DNA of 64,000 nucleotides from Anaerocolumna xylanovorans DSM 12503 (GCF_900143645.1 NZ_FRFD01000003.1:1363899-1427898); one strand, 5' to 3'. Counted from the stretch's first letter, positions 51,103 through 60,068 are shown. Numbers and translations are program-made. The notes: generated by a model from the sequence alone, not told the origin.

Positions 51103-51303
51103 CTAGTCAATATCAATTGCACTGGTCGGACAGCTGTCTCTGGCATTTTCAGCATCTGAAACCTTATCGGAAGGAATATCCCCATCAATTCCATGGGCAA
51201 AACCATCCTCTCCCATACTGTAAACTTCCGGACATAGATTTGTACATAATTCACAGCTAATACAAAGATCCGGGCTGACACTTGCTTTCATATTGTTTAC
51301 CAT
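51103..51303 (-). CDS. Single-cluster [4Fe-4S] ferredoxin
   Basis: Small electron carrier of 66 residues. Three cluster Cys are in LCISCELCTNLCPEVY (CX2CX2CX3CP) and the fourth in SCPTSAID near the C-terminus, as in Thermotoga-type monocluster ferredoxins; the fifth Cys (before PEV) may be free or in a disulfide. The acidic middle (GIDGDIPSDKVSDAENA) is typical. The ATG at 51303 or one four codons later at 51291 could be used. No partner enzyme is adjacent. Confidence 0.92.
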   Translation of the reverse strand: MVNNMKASVSPDLCISCELCTNLCPEVYSMGEDGFAHGIDGDIPSDKVSDAENARDSCPTSAIDID

Positions 51304-51430
51304 TCACCATTCTTTTCAATGGTTCCTTTCTTTATATAGTAATTAAATTTTACTCTTGCTCCCTTACAGATTCAATTCTGTACATGGATATTATCGTTAA
51401 AAAAAGAAATTTTATACATATTTGTATTTA

Positions 51431-51751
51431 TTAGCTTTCATGCAATCCGGTAACTGACGGCAGACTTGACAGATTATTATCCTCTCTGCCATCGGGTAAG
51501 GATTTCAGATATTCACTTCCATTTCTCGTGGCTACGCCAACTCCTTTGATATCACCCTGTTTTGCGGCCTCAACGCCCTCTTCCTTATTTAAAATATGTC
51601 CGTCGGAAAGCTTATAGCCGGTAACCTTTCCGCTTTCCTTTACAAGTGCTACAATTTCCTTCGCATCCGGCTTGCTTTCAGGAATATCCGATAACGCCAT
51701 CATCGGTAATACCGATGAAATGTTTGCCTGATTTGTATTTATATTTTCCAT
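51431..51751 (-). CDS. DUF3892 domain protein
   Basis: Small soluble protein of 106 residues. Residues about 30-100 match the DUF3892 pattern as I know it: a VTGYKLSDGHILNKEEGVEAAK segment, then GDIKGVGVATRNGSEYLKSLPDG and NNLSSLPSV. Function unknown; such proteins are common in spore-forming Firmicutes. The N-terminal 25 residues are Asn/Ser-rich and probably disordered. The ATG at 51749-51751 follows GGGAGG by 7 bases. Confidence 0.8.
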   Translation of the reverse strand: MENINTNQANISSVLPMMALSDIPESKPDAKEIVALVKESGKVTGYKLSDGHILNKEEGVEAAKQGDIKGVGVATRNGSEYLKSLPDGREDNNLSSLPSVTGLHES

Positions 51752-51829
51752 GCATAAACCTCCCATTCTTTCCTGTGACAGTACGTCTTTAGTTTATGCA
51801 AATGTAAAAAGTATATTCATCAAAATATT

Positions 51830-52960
51830 TTAACGGGGCACAAGCCGTATGATCTTATCATCTCCTTCATTCGGAAGCCCTCTGCCATCCAGATTACTGG
51901 TCGTAAGATAGATTGAACCGTCGACATCCCTGTAACTTTCTCTTAATCTTCCGAATTCATCTTTTAAATAGCTTTCAACTTCTACTGCCTGTCTGCCGGC
52001 ATCATTTAAGGTCATTAATAACAACTGCTGCGCCTTAAGAGCTGCCACAAACAATTTTCCATTAAAAGGCCCTTCCTTTACAAAGGCAATGCCGGAAGGC
52101 GCATATGTGTCATCTCCGCTGTCAAAAACAGGTATAATAAAATCTCCTTCTGACAACGGCCACCCATAATTTCCTCCCGGTACTATAAGATTGATTTTAT
52201 CATGTGCCACATTTCCATGCTCTGAAGCATACAATATCCCATCTTCATTCCAGTCAAGTCCCTGGGGATTGCGGAGTCCCAAAGCATAAACATAGGAGTC
52301 CCCAAAAGGATTATCCGAAGGTACCCTGCCGTCTAATTCCATTCTTAAAATCTTTCCTGCCAGACTGTTAATATCCTGGGAAAGCTCTCCCTGTCCGGCA
52401 TCCCCTGTCGTAGCATAGAGCTTGCCGTCCGGTCCTATCTTAAGTCTGCCTCCATTATGAACCCTGTCTCCGGGAATCCTCTCCAAGAGTACTCTATCTT
52501 CCATGGTATTCTCTCTCTCATAGTGCATCCGTACCACTTTGTTAAAGAATTCTCCCTCTTCCACATAAGTATACATAACATAAAAATATCCATTCTCCTC
52601 AAAATCCGGATCCAATACCAATCCCATCAATCCCCCTTCTCCCTGGGCTTCAAAGGGCGGGATAAAGGTGAATAGGGGACTCGTCTGTAAAACGCCATTT
52701 TCAATCAGTCGTATATTCCCGCTTCGTTCTGTAAAGAAAATTCTCCCATCCTTTGTAATATCCAGCGCCCATGGAACAAAAAGCTCCTCCGCTACAATCT
52801 CAATGTTGTATGGAAATTCTGCTTTTTCTTCCATTCCGTCCGGATTTCCCTGGGGTTCTTCCTGAATGCTTGCTCTTATTTCCTCTAAAATTACCGGCTG
52901 ACGGTCTCTCTCATACCAATTTCGCAATTTATAAATATTTTCTGCTTTATAATAATACAT
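51830..52960 (-). CDS. PQQ-type glucose/sorbosone dehydrogenase-like beta-propeller
   Basis: A 376-residue protein of the soluble aldose dehydrogenase family (GSDH/Asd). Landmarks: FVPWALDITKDGRIFFTERSG, GGLMGLVLDPDFEENGYFYV, RVHNGGRLKIGPDGKLYATTGD with the presumed catalytic His, YALGLRNPQGLDW, ASEHGN and YGWPLSEGD, consistent with a six-bladed propeller. Homologues with known activity are exported; here the first 45 residues are charged (YKAENIYKLRNWYERD...) and show no signal peptide or membrane helix. It is therefore either cytoplasmic, released in another way, or not a PQQ enzyme at all. Single gene. Confidence 0.8.
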   Translation of the reverse strand: MYYYKAENIYKLRNWYERDRQPVILEEIRASIQEEPQGNPDGMEEKAEFPYNIEIVAEELFVPWALDITKDGRIFFTERSGNIRLIENGVLQTSPLFTFIPPFEAQGEGGLMGLVLDPDFEENGYFYVMYTYVEEGEFFNKVVRMHYERENTMEDRVLLERIPGDRVHNGGRLKIGPDGKLYATTGDAGQGELSQDINSLAGKILRMELDGRVPSDNPFGDSYVYALGLRNPQGLDWNEDGILYASEHGNVAHDKINLIVPGGNYGWPLSEGDFIIPVFDSGDDTYAPSGIAFVKEGPFNGKLFVAALKAQQLLLMTLNDAGRQAVEVESYLKDEFGRLRESYRDVDGSIYLTTSNLDGRGLPNEGDDKIIRLVPR

Positions 52961-53043
52961 AATAAGGCTTTCCAGTCATCTCTCATAATATTTATTCTAT
53001 GGAAAGCCGGGCAAATGGTTCTTTCGTTTTACGAAATTTTATA

Positions 53044-53072
53044 TTGTATTACAGGAGGCTTTATAGTATAAT
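53044..53072 (+). promoter_or_regulatory. pyrBI promoter
   Basis: TTGTAT (53044-53049), 17-base spacer, TATAAT (53067-53072). The start point falls near 53079, leaving about 30 bases of leader, too short for a PyrR-type attenuator. Confidence 0.72.
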
Positions 53073-53108
53073 AATCAGTTGAAAAAACAACAGTATATGG
53101 AGGTAGTC

Positions 53109-54023
53109 ATGAAACATCTTATTAGTCCCCTAGACTTATCTGTTTCAGAATTGGAGGATATCCTGAATCTTGCAAGCGAAATATTCAATGACAAAAAGAA
53201 ATATTCAGATATCTGTCATGGAAAAAAGCTGGCAACCCTGTTCTATGAACCAAGTACCAGAACAAGACTTAGTTTTGAAGCCGCTATGTTAAATCTCGGT
53301 GGCAGTGTTTTAGGTTTTTCATCTGCAGATTCTTCATCTGCCGCCAAAGGTGAAAGTGTTGCCGACACCATACGTGTTATCTCCAGTTACGCTGATATCT
53401 GTGCCATGCGTCATCCCAAAGAGGGTGCTCCCCTAGTTGCTTCTATTTATTCTTCTATTCCTGTAATCAATGCCGGTGACGGCGGCCATAACCATCCCAC
53501 TCAAACCTTAACAGACTTATTTACAATTTCAAAATTAAAGGGCAGATTAGATAACCTGACTGTTGGCTTTTGTGGTGATTTAAAGTTCGGAAGAACCGTC
53601 CACTCTTTAATCAATGCTCTTGTACGTTATAAAAATGTCCATTTTGTTTTAGTTTCTCCCGATGAACTTAAGATACCTGCTTATCTTCGTGAAGAAGTAT
53701 TGGATGCCAATCATATTTCCTACGAAGAAGTTAAGAACCTGGAAGCTGTTCTTCCTGACCTTGATTTGTTGTATATGACAAGGGTCCAGAAGGAACGCTT
53801 TTTTAATGAAGAGGATTATATCCGCCTGAAAGATTCTTTTATTCTGGATGCAAAGAAAATGTCTCTTGCCAAAGAAGACATGCTGGTACTTCACCCCCTG
53901 CCCAGAGTAAATGAGATTTCAACCGAAGTAGATAATGACAAACGTGCCGTTTACTTTAAGCAGGCAGAATTTGGTGTCTATGTACGAATGGCTTTGATTA
54001 TGAAATTATTGGAGGTGGCTTAA
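53109..54023 (+). CDS. pyrB: Aspartate carbamoyltransferase catalytic subunit
   Basis: Enzyme of 304 residues that condenses carbamoyl phosphate and aspartate in pyrimidine synthesis. Carbamoyl-phosphate motif LFYEPSTRTRLSFE; also SSSAAKGESVADT, RHPKEGA, GDGGHNHPTQTLTDLFTI and VLHPLPRVNEI. The ATG at 53109 follows GGAGG by 5 bases; the in-frame TTG at 53079 coincides with the predicted transcription start and is rejected. It joins pyrI by a one-base overlap (TAATG). No other pyr gene follows. Confidence 0.97.
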   Translation: MKHLISPLDLSVSELEDILNLASEIFNDKKKYSDICHGKKLATLFYEPSTRTRLSFEAAMLNLGGSVLGFSSADSSSAAKGESVADTIRVISSYADICAMRHPKEGAPLVASIYSSIPVINAGDGGHNHPTQTLTDLFTISKLKGRLDNLTVGFCGDLKFGRTVHSLINALVRYKNVHFVLVSPDELKIPAYLREEVLDANHISYEEVKNLEAVLPDLDLLYMTRVQKERFFNEEDYIRLKDSFILDAKKMSLAKEDMLVLHPLPRVNEISTEVDNDKRAVYFKQAEFGVYVRMALIMKLLEVA

Positions 54024-54448
54024 TGTTAAATATCGGCGGATTAAATCAGGGAATCGTTATTGACCACATAGAAGCCGGCGGGGCTATGAAGATTTATTCT
54101 TACTTAAATCTGGAAAAGCTGGATTGCAGCGTTGCTATCATTAAAAACGCCAAAAGCAATAAGATGGGTAAAAAGGACATTATTAAAATCGATGGGACAC
54201 TGGATATGGATTTAGATATCCTGGGGGTTCTTGACAGAAACATTACCATCAACATTATAGAAAACGGTAAAATCAAATTAAAACGGAATTTAAACCTGCC
54301 TGAAAAGGTTACCAATATTATCAAATGCAAGAATCCCAGATGCATTACCTCCATCGAACAGGAACTTCCCCATATGTTCCGGCTTACCGACAAGCCAAAC
54401 GGTGTATACCGCTGTGTATATTGTGAGCAGGCCTTTAAAAGGAATTAG
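54023..54448 (+). CDS. pyrI: Aspartate carbamoyltransferase regulatory subunit
   Basis: Allosteric subunit of 141 residues. The N-terminal nucleotide-binding domain is GIVIDHIEAGGAMKIYSYL, and the zinc domain has four Cys in CKNPRC and CVYC. It pairs with PyrB in a dodecamer of the E. coli type, giving feedback by CTP and ATP. Its presence shows that regulation here is at the enzyme level, consistent with the very short leader. Confidence 0.97.
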   Translation: MLNIGGLNQGIVIDHIEAGGAMKIYSYLNLEKLDCSVAIIKNAKSNKMGKKDIIKIDGTLDMDLDILGVLDRNITINIIENGKIKLKRNLNLPEKVTNIIKCKNPRCITSIEQELPHMFRLTDKPNGVYRCVYCEQAFKRN

Positions 54449-54450
54449 AC

Positions 54451-54503
54451 TACGCCCATACTGGGCGTATATATAGGAAAAGCGTAGGACCCTATGCTTT
54501 TCC
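54451..54503 (+). terminator. Double-hairpin terminator of pyrBI
   Basis: TACGCCCA/TGGGCGTA (54451-54469), then GGAAAAGCGTAGG/CCTATGCTTTTCC (54476-54503, one G-T pair) followed by TTTTATT. Confidence 0.85.
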
Positions 54504-54541
54504 TTTTATTATACTGCTGCGGTTTTACCCCATCCTGCCTG

Positions 54542-56833
54542 TTACTGTCTGATTCTTCCTATCACATCAAGCAGCAGCACCTGTGCCTTCTCATCATACA
54601 TTATCACCGCGTATTCATTCCCTTTCCCGCTGATGCGGCTGTCTGTTGTAATGCCCGCAGACTGTCCCTTTTCTGTTGGATAGGTTTCATTTCTTCCCAA
54701 TAAGGGATTATACCGATCAATGAGATAACCCTCCTCCTTTAAGACCGATGTAATGTGAACAGAGGCCAGCCTCTTCATAACCGCTTCATCCCTCACATCA
54801 TTAAGCTTATCCACAAACTGGCTGACTGTCACCTTATCTTCCGGCTTAAAACCAGTCCGCATTTCTTCTGTGAGCCGGAATTCTTCTTTGGTCTTTCTAG
54901 TCCTAAGGGTCTTCTCTGCTTTTTGCTGGTCCGCTGCCTGTTCATAGGAGAGAGATTCCTTACTGCCACCGGTAAATTTAAGAATAGCCTCAAGAAATTC
55001 ATTTCCGTATTTTTTGAATTTATTCTCTCCCACTCCGGTTACCGTAAGCATCTCATTCTGGTTTAGCGGAAGCTTTACGCACATATCCGTAAGGGTCTTA
55101 TCTGAAAAGATGATATAAGGCGGTACCCCTTCTTCTTTTGCAATGTCTGTCCGAAGCTGCCGCAGCAGTTCGAAAAGATCTAAGCCTTTTGAAGTTAATA
55201 TCTCGGATCTTCTTAAGCCTTTCTGTTTACCGGACAGATTACCTTCTCCCTTTTCGCTGTTGTTTACCCTGGAGGCTTTTATTATGACAAGAGCCTGTCC
55301 CTCTGAAATCTCAAGGGAAGAACGGTTTAACTTCACCACGGCATATTTATCATTGGTAACATAGAGGTATTCCTCAAGTATTAGCTTATTCATAATCTGT
55401 TTTAGAAAACTTTCATTGGCAGAAGAATATTTTCCGTAAAGGCTTGAGTTCACCATATTATTGGCAGTAAGCTTAGCTGTCCGCCTTCCGAGTAAAGTTG
55501 CTATGATTACATTCACGCCGTACCGCTGCCCGCTTTCTCTTATGCAGTTAAGGATATCCCTGCTGTCCTCCGTAACATCCGTTTCCTCAAATTCTGTCAG
55601 GCAGTTAGAGCAATTCCCGCAGGTACCTTCCCCATATTGCCCAAAATAATTCAGGACATATTCTCTTAAGCAGTCTCTGGTGAAGCAGTAATAGGTCATC
55701 TTTTTAAGACGTTCCATATCCCGTTCCTGAATCAGTTCCCTGTCTGCTGCGCTTAGTTCCTCATTGATATTTCCTTTCTCTATCAGAAACTTATTTATTT
55801 CCACATCCTTACCGCTGTACATTAGAATACATTCCGAAGCCTCCCCGTCACGTCCGGCTCTTCCTGCCTCCTGATAATAACTCTCCATATTCTTTGGCAT
55901 ATTGTAGTGAATGACGTAACGTACATTGGATTTGTCAATTCCCATACCAAAGGCATTGGTTGCTACCATTACAGGCTTTCTGTCATAGATAAAATCTTCC
56001 TGGTTCTGATTTCTATCCGCATCCGGCATTCCTGCATGGTATTTCGCTGCCGAGGTCCCCTGCTTATTAATAAGCTCCCACAGTTCCTCTACATTATTTC
56101 TTGTATTGCAATAAATAATCCCGCATTTATCCAGGTGTTCTTTCACATAGGCCAGAACCTCTTCCTCTTTCTTCTTTGGTGTTCGTACTTCAAAATAAAG
56201 ATTCTCCCTGTCAAAGCCTGTTACCACCACTTCAGGCGACCGAAGCTTTAGGATACAGCCGATATCTTCCATAACCTCCTTTGTAGCAGTGGCAGTAAAA
56301 GCACTGATAACCGGACGCGCCGGAAGCCCTTCAATAAATCTTACAATCTTTCGATAGCTCGGTCTGAAATCCTGTCCCCACTGGGAGATACAATGGGCCT
56401 CGTCCACTGCTACCATTGCAATAGGCGTATTTAATGCAAAGTGCAGGAATTCCTCTGTTTCCAGCCGTTCCGGCGCCACATAAATCAGTTGGTACTTTCC
56501 TTCTCTGGCATACTCTAAAGCAAGGCTGACCTGCCTGGCTGACAGAGAACTGTTTATAAAGGCTGCATGGATACCCGCTTCATTGAGTGCCGCCACCTGA
56601 TCCTTCATAAGGGATATAAGCGGTGAAATAACAATAGTAATGCCCTCCATTATAATCCCGGGGATCTGATAACATATGGATTTTCCGGCTCCTGTGGGCA
56701 TAATTCCAAGTGCATCCCTTCCCTGCAATATGCTGTATACCAGTTTGTCCTGCCCATTACGGAAGCTTTCATAGCCAAAATACTTCTTTAAGACGCCTAC
56801 AGCCTGTTCTCTCTTGTTAATGTTCTGAATCAT
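54542..56833 (-). CDS. recQ: ATP-dependent DNA helicase RecQ
   Basis: Helicase of 763 residues. Superfamily 2 motifs: MPTGAGKSICYQIP (I), VDEAHCISQWGQDFRPSY (II and aromatic loop), SAFTATAT (III), ATNAFGMGIDKSNVRYVIH (V) and QEAGRAGRDG (VI). A zinc-binding Cys set lies in YYCFTRDCLREYV and GTCGNCSNC; RQC and HRDC domains (about 520-600, TVTGVGENKFKKYG) follow, with a further winged-helix-like tail. It is longer than B. subtilis RecQ because of the tail. The ATG at 56831-56833 follows GGAGG by 4 bases. Third gene after NrtR-like and methyltransferase genes; repeat copy B separates it from the latter. Confidence 0.95.
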   Translation of the reverse strand: MIQNINKREQAVGVLKKYFGYESFRNGQDKLVYSILQGRDALGIMPTGAGKSICYQIPGIIMEGITIVISPLISLMKDQVAALNEAGIHAAFINSSLSARQVSLALEYAREGKYQLIYVAPERLETEEFLHFALNTPIAMVAVDEAHCISQWGQDFRPSYRKIVRFIEGLPARPVISAFTATATKEVMEDIGCILKLRSPEVVVTGFDRENLYFEVRTPKKKEEEVLAYVKEHLDKCGIIYCNTRNNVEELWELINKQGTSAAKYHAGMPDADRNQNQEDFIYDRKPVMVATNAFGMGIDKSNVRYVIHYNMPKNMESYYQEAGRAGRDGEASECILMYSGKDVEINKFLIEKGNINEELSAADRELIQERDMERLKKMTYYCFTRDCLREYVLNYFGQYGEGTCGNCSNCLTEFEETDVTEDSRDILNCIRESGQRYGVNVIIATLLGRRTAKLTANNMVNSSLYGKYSSANESFLKQIMNKLILEEYLYVTNDKYAVVKLNRSSLEISEGQALVIIKASRVNNSEKGEGNLSGKQKGLRRSEILTSKGLDLFELLRQLRTDIAKEEGVPPYIIFSDKTLTDMCVKLPLNQNEMLTVTGVGENKFKKYGNEFLEAILKFTGGSKESLSYEQAADQQKAEKTLRTRKTKEEFRLTEEMRTGFKPEDKVTVSQFVDKLNDVRDEAVMKRLASVHITSVLKEEGYLIDRYNPLLGRNETYPTEKGQSAGITTDSRISGKGNEYAVIMYDEKAQVLLLDVIGRIRQ

Positions 56834-56853
56834 TTCTCCTCCTGTAATTTTCA

Positions 56854-56943
56854 TACTAACTCCCATTGCATGCCGCATCTGCTTGCAGATGCGGCACTGC
56901 CACCAATCAGGGTGTGAATTATGCTTTTCAATAATTCACACTA
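56854..56943 (-). repeat. Dispersed leader repeat, copy B
   Basis: Minus-strand hairpin I (GTGTGAATTAT/ATAATTCACAC, 56912-56941) overlaps the stop codon of the methyltransferase gene. Hairpin II (TGCCGCATCTG-CAAG-CAGATGCGGCA, 56871-56896) is a perfect 11-bp stem. TGCAATGGGAGTTAGT and an ATG follow, about 20 bases upstream of the recQ start. Confidence 0.8.
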
Positions 56944-59028
56944 CCGTACCTTCTCAACAACCACCAGGCAGGTACTGTCCGGAAGCCTTGCAGGCTTTCT
57001 CTCTTCATCAAAAAGCTCTATTTTCTGCGACAGGGCAACTGTATATCCCTCTTGAAGAAAATGTTTTATGGTAATAATCTTTGCACGTTCTCCCAGAACC
57101 TTTTTTATAAAATCGAGGTATTCCCCGGGCGTAAAATACCCAAACTGTTCATTTACCTCATGTACATAGGACTTCTCGCCCCAGGTATAGGTATATAGAA
57201 ATTCCATGGCATCATTGACAGGAAGCTTTACTTCATTCTGTCCGATAACTTCGTACCCAATCTCCCTGCCTTTAAAATCTGCTGTATACCGTTTTAAAAA
57301 TTCCATTCCATCGTGGGACAGAAACCTGATAATACGTTTTTCTTCCTTTTCTTCTGTCATAATTCCATCCCGGATAATAATTCTCCCTCCTGGCTTTAGT
57401 ACCTCAAAAGCACTGACAAAGGCTGCTGCCAAGGTGTCATAGTTGAATTTCCTTCCCTCGTATTCAATATAGGAGAAGAGTTCATGAAGGATGGAGCAGA
57501 ATATGATGGTATCTATACTATCCTTTGGCAAATAGGAGCTTAAGTTTAAAGCATCTCCGTACATAACCTCCCATTTCTTATCTTCGACTTGCTTTTTGCG
57601 CTTTAAGCTGTCCAGTACATTCTGGGCAATATCAATACCTGTAACCAGCTTCCCTGGGGCATTTTCCTCAATCAGGTCCATCAAAGCACCGCCTCCGGGA
57701 CCGATATCAATAACCTTTTCCCCCTTTATGTAATCCAGAATAATCTTCTTATAATCAATACTCTGGTTCATGGTCTTTAAATAGGTCTCCTCCTCATAGA
57801 ATCTGTCATACTTATCCTTTCTTAATCCGAACAGGTCAAAGAGAAGAACAACGGCACTTTCATATAATACATCTGCCTTTTCCGCTTCTACACAGAATTC
57901 TATGAGTTTTTCACCGGCCGGTGAATACTCAAAGTTAAAGAAAAGCGTCCCGTCAAGCTCCTTGTAAATGCTGATACTGTGCGACACATGAAGACTGTTT
58001 CTGTAATTGCCTGACAGTATCTCTTTCATGGGCATGGCAGAAAGGTAATTCTCTATAATACGCTTTTTATAGATATTAATTCGCTTTTGTCCCTCATGCT
58101 GGTAATAAATATCCTTCATAAGCTGCTCAAAACTGATATGCTTTACATCCTCTTTTGCCTGGTTTCCAATAAGAAGCAATATCTTTACAAATTCCTCCAG
58201 AGTGAAATCATACAGGGCACTTTCCACGAACCACAAATCTCTTCCCCGTAAAAGGGCAGTGAGCCTGTCTGTTATTTCATTATTGTTTACAACCAGGTCA
58301 TAGCCGGTATCAAAGTCCTCGCCATTTTCTATGGAAACCTTTCTAAGGCGTCTTAACCTCTCTTTTAAATCATAATCAGCCAGGAGGTCTTCATTAACGA
58401 TACTTTCAATTACCCCTTCTGCTTCACACCGGACCCTTTCCCATAGTCTGGTATCGACCCCTGAAATGATACAGCTGTTAAGGGCCTTAAGAACCTCGGT
58501 CAATCTTTCTTTTGTAAGGAAGCCTTCACTTACCAGCTTTATAAGGGGCAGGTTTTCTCTGACCGACACCTCTCCTCTTAAGTACTGTCCAATTAATCCA
58601 TGAGTGCTAATAAGCGTATGGATAATATGCTTCCTTCTCTCCGCCTCTTTAGAAGCTTCTCTTAAGTAGATTTCGGCAGAACCCCTGTTATGGACAAACA
58701 AATTGATTCCATCCCGCAGCCAGCGCTTTCTGAAATAATCCGTTCCGCCTTTTGCCACCTCCGACCATATAAGGGTTTCCTCCACCAAGGAGGAGGCTTC
58801 TTCCGTTATTTCCAGGCATTCCAGGATGCGAAGGGTACGTTCCACATACTCCAGAAGATAACTGCTTCTTTTCTCTTCCATGGAATGCAGCCTCTCCAAA
58901 TTAATATTTTCCTGTGAGGTTACCGCCAGATACATAAGCCATCTTGCTTCTTTTAATACCTGCTTATCTCCCTTTCTAAGACGCTCTATACAGGTAATCG
59001 AATATAAATTTCTTCTTTTGTTCTCCAT
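56941..59028 (-). CDS. Class I SAM methyltransferase with large helical N-terminal region
   Basis: A 695-residue protein. Residues about 455-600 are a Rossmann-type methyltransferase: KVIDIGPGGGALMDLIEE (SAM motif I), VTGIDIA (acidic end of strand 2), YGDALNLSSYLP, DTIIFCSILHEL and EVLKPGGRIIIRDG. The first 430 residues are mainly helical, charged and unknown to me; HVSHSISIYKELDGTLFFNFEYSPAGEKLIEF forms a small beta island. The ATG at 59026-59028 follows GGAGG by 9 bases. It starts 19 bases after the Nudix regulator gene and precedes recQ, so it is probably co-expressed with both. The substrate is not predictable; small molecule, nucleotide or nucleic acid are all open. Confidence 0.8.
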   Translation of the reverse strand: MENKRRNLYSITCIERLRKGDKQVLKEARWLMYLAVTSQENINLERLHSMEEKRSSYLLEYVERTLRILECLEITEEASSLVEETLIWSEVAKGGTDYFRKRWLRDGINLFVHNRGSAEIYLREASKEAERRKHIIHTLISTHGLIGQYLRGEVSVRENLPLIKLVSEGFLTKERLTEVLKALNSCIISGVDTRLWERVRCEAEGVIESIVNEDLLADYDLKERLRRLRKVSIENGEDFDTGYDLVVNNNEITDRLTALLRGRDLWFVESALYDFTLEEFVKILLLIGNQAKEDVKHISFEQLMKDIYYQHEGQKRINIYKKRIIENYLSAMPMKEILSGNYRNSLHVSHSISIYKELDGTLFFNFEYSPAGEKLIEFCVEAEKADVLYESAVVLLFDLFGLRKDKYDRFYEEETYLKTMNQSIDYKKIILDYIKGEKVIDIGPGGGALMDLIEENAPGKLVTGIDIAQNVLDSLKRKKQVEDKKWEVMYGDALNLSSYLPKDSIDTIIFCSILHELFSYIEYEGRKFNYDTLAAAFVSAFEVLKPGGRIIIRDGIMTEEKEEKRIIRFLSHDGMEFLKRYTADFKGREIGYEVIGQNEVKLPVNDAMEFLYTYTWGEKSYVHEVNEQFGYFTPGEYLDFIKKVLGERAKIITIKHFLQEGYTVALSQKIELFDEERKPARLPDSTCLVVVEKVR

Positions 59029-59047
59029 ACATTCCTTCCTCCCCATG

Positions 59048-59959
59048 CTAAATTTCAATATTAAACCGGTAGAGCTTCGACGGTCTGTGCCCTGCATCTG
59101 TCCGGTATTCTTTGGTTTCTGCTACCATACGGGCAACTTTTCTGCGGAAATTGGCTTTTAAAAGCTCTTTACCAAGTATCACCTCATACACCTGCTGGAG
59201 CTCTGTCAGTGTAAATAACTCCGGCATCAGGTGAAAGGCGATATCCGTATACATGATCTTGCTGCGAAGCCTTTCCATGGCATAGGCAATTATTCTGCCA
59301 TGGTCAAAGGCGATACCCTCTGATTCTTTCAGCTTTCTATCAATAAGGACCGTGCCTTTATTTACCGTTTTAGTAACCTCTAAAACAGCCGTAAGCTTCT
59401 CTTCATCCCCTGTAAGTATCAACTGGTAGGTTTGCCTTAAGATATATCCGTCTTTGGTATCTTCTCTGCTTTCCTTAAGCAGATTATACCCAACGCTAAA
59501 CCAGGCAGCCTCTGCAGCATCATCGGCTGCTTTTGGGGACAGCACCCGGCTGTCTGCCAGGGCCATGTAGGACGTACTTATCACTCTGGTTCTTGGGTCC
59601 CTTTTCACATCTCCCCAGGTATACAACTGCTCTAGATAAACATCCCGAAGTCCGGTTTCTTCTTCTAATTCCCGGTAAGCTGCTTCTTCAAGGCTTTCAT
59701 CCATATTAACAAAGCCGCCCGGAAGAGCCCATTTTCCAAGAAAGGGGTGTTCTCCTCTCTTTATCAGGAGGATATTTAACATATTTTCGGGAAGCTTCCT
59801 GTAGTTCTTCTCCTTCCTCTTCTTTACGGTAAATATCAGCATATCCACTGTTACCGAAGGCCGTTCATATCTGGCCGGATTATAATCCACAAGAAATTCT
59901 GCCTCCGTAAGCCCCTTTTTGTTTCTTATTCCATCACTTGCCGATTCCTGTTTTTTCAT
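59048..59959 (-). CDS. NrtR-like Nudix hydrolase with C-terminal winged helix
   Basis: Protein of 303 residues. A Nudix domain (about 25-175) carries a complete box: GGFVNMDESLEEAAYRELEEETGL has the G-x5-E-x7-REUxEExGU spacing. The C-terminal part (about 215-300, FDHGRIIAYAMERLRSKI to RPSKLYRFN) is the winged-helix region of NrtR regulators, which sense ADP-ribose and control NAD genes. With the catalytic box intact it may also hydrolyse its ligand. The ATG at 59957-59959 follows AAAGGGG. A palindrome lies 16 bases upstream of the start and another near the promoter, suggesting autoregulation. It heads an operon with a methyltransferase and recQ. Confidence 0.87.
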   Translation of the reverse strand: MKKQESASDGIRNKKGLTEAEFLVDYNPARYERPSVTVDMLIFTVKKRKEKNYRKLPENMLNILLIKRGEHPFLGKWALPGGFVNMDESLEEAAYRELEEETGLRDVYLEQLYTWGDVKRDPRTRVISTSYMALADSRVLSPKAADDAAEAAWFSVGYNLLKESREDTKDGYILRQTYQLILTGDEEKLTAVLEVTKTVNKGTVLIDRKLKESEGIAFDHGRIIAYAMERLRSKIMYTDIAFHLMPELFTLTELQQVYEVILGKELLKANFRRKVARMVAETKEYRTDAGHRPSKLYRFNIEI

Positions 59960-59974
59960 CCTGTCCCCTTTCGT

Positions 59975-60001
59975 GAATATCAAATCTTGAATTTGATATT
60001 C
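59975..60001. promoter_or_regulatory. Palindrome in the leader of the Nudix regulator operon
   Basis: GAATATCAAAT and ATTTGATATTC are perfect 11-base arms around CTTGA, 15 bases before the ATG. A good candidate for the regulator's own operator. Confidence 0.55.
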
Positions 60002-60068
60002 CTGTACCTTTCTACCATTGCCTGCATGTATCTGTAATAATTTCTGATTAATGTCTTACATTGTCTTG

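Noticed and set aside
53079..53108. Upstream TTG start of pyrB
   Set aside because: It coincides with the predicted transcription start; the ATG at 53109 has GGAGG at five bases and matches the family N-terminus.
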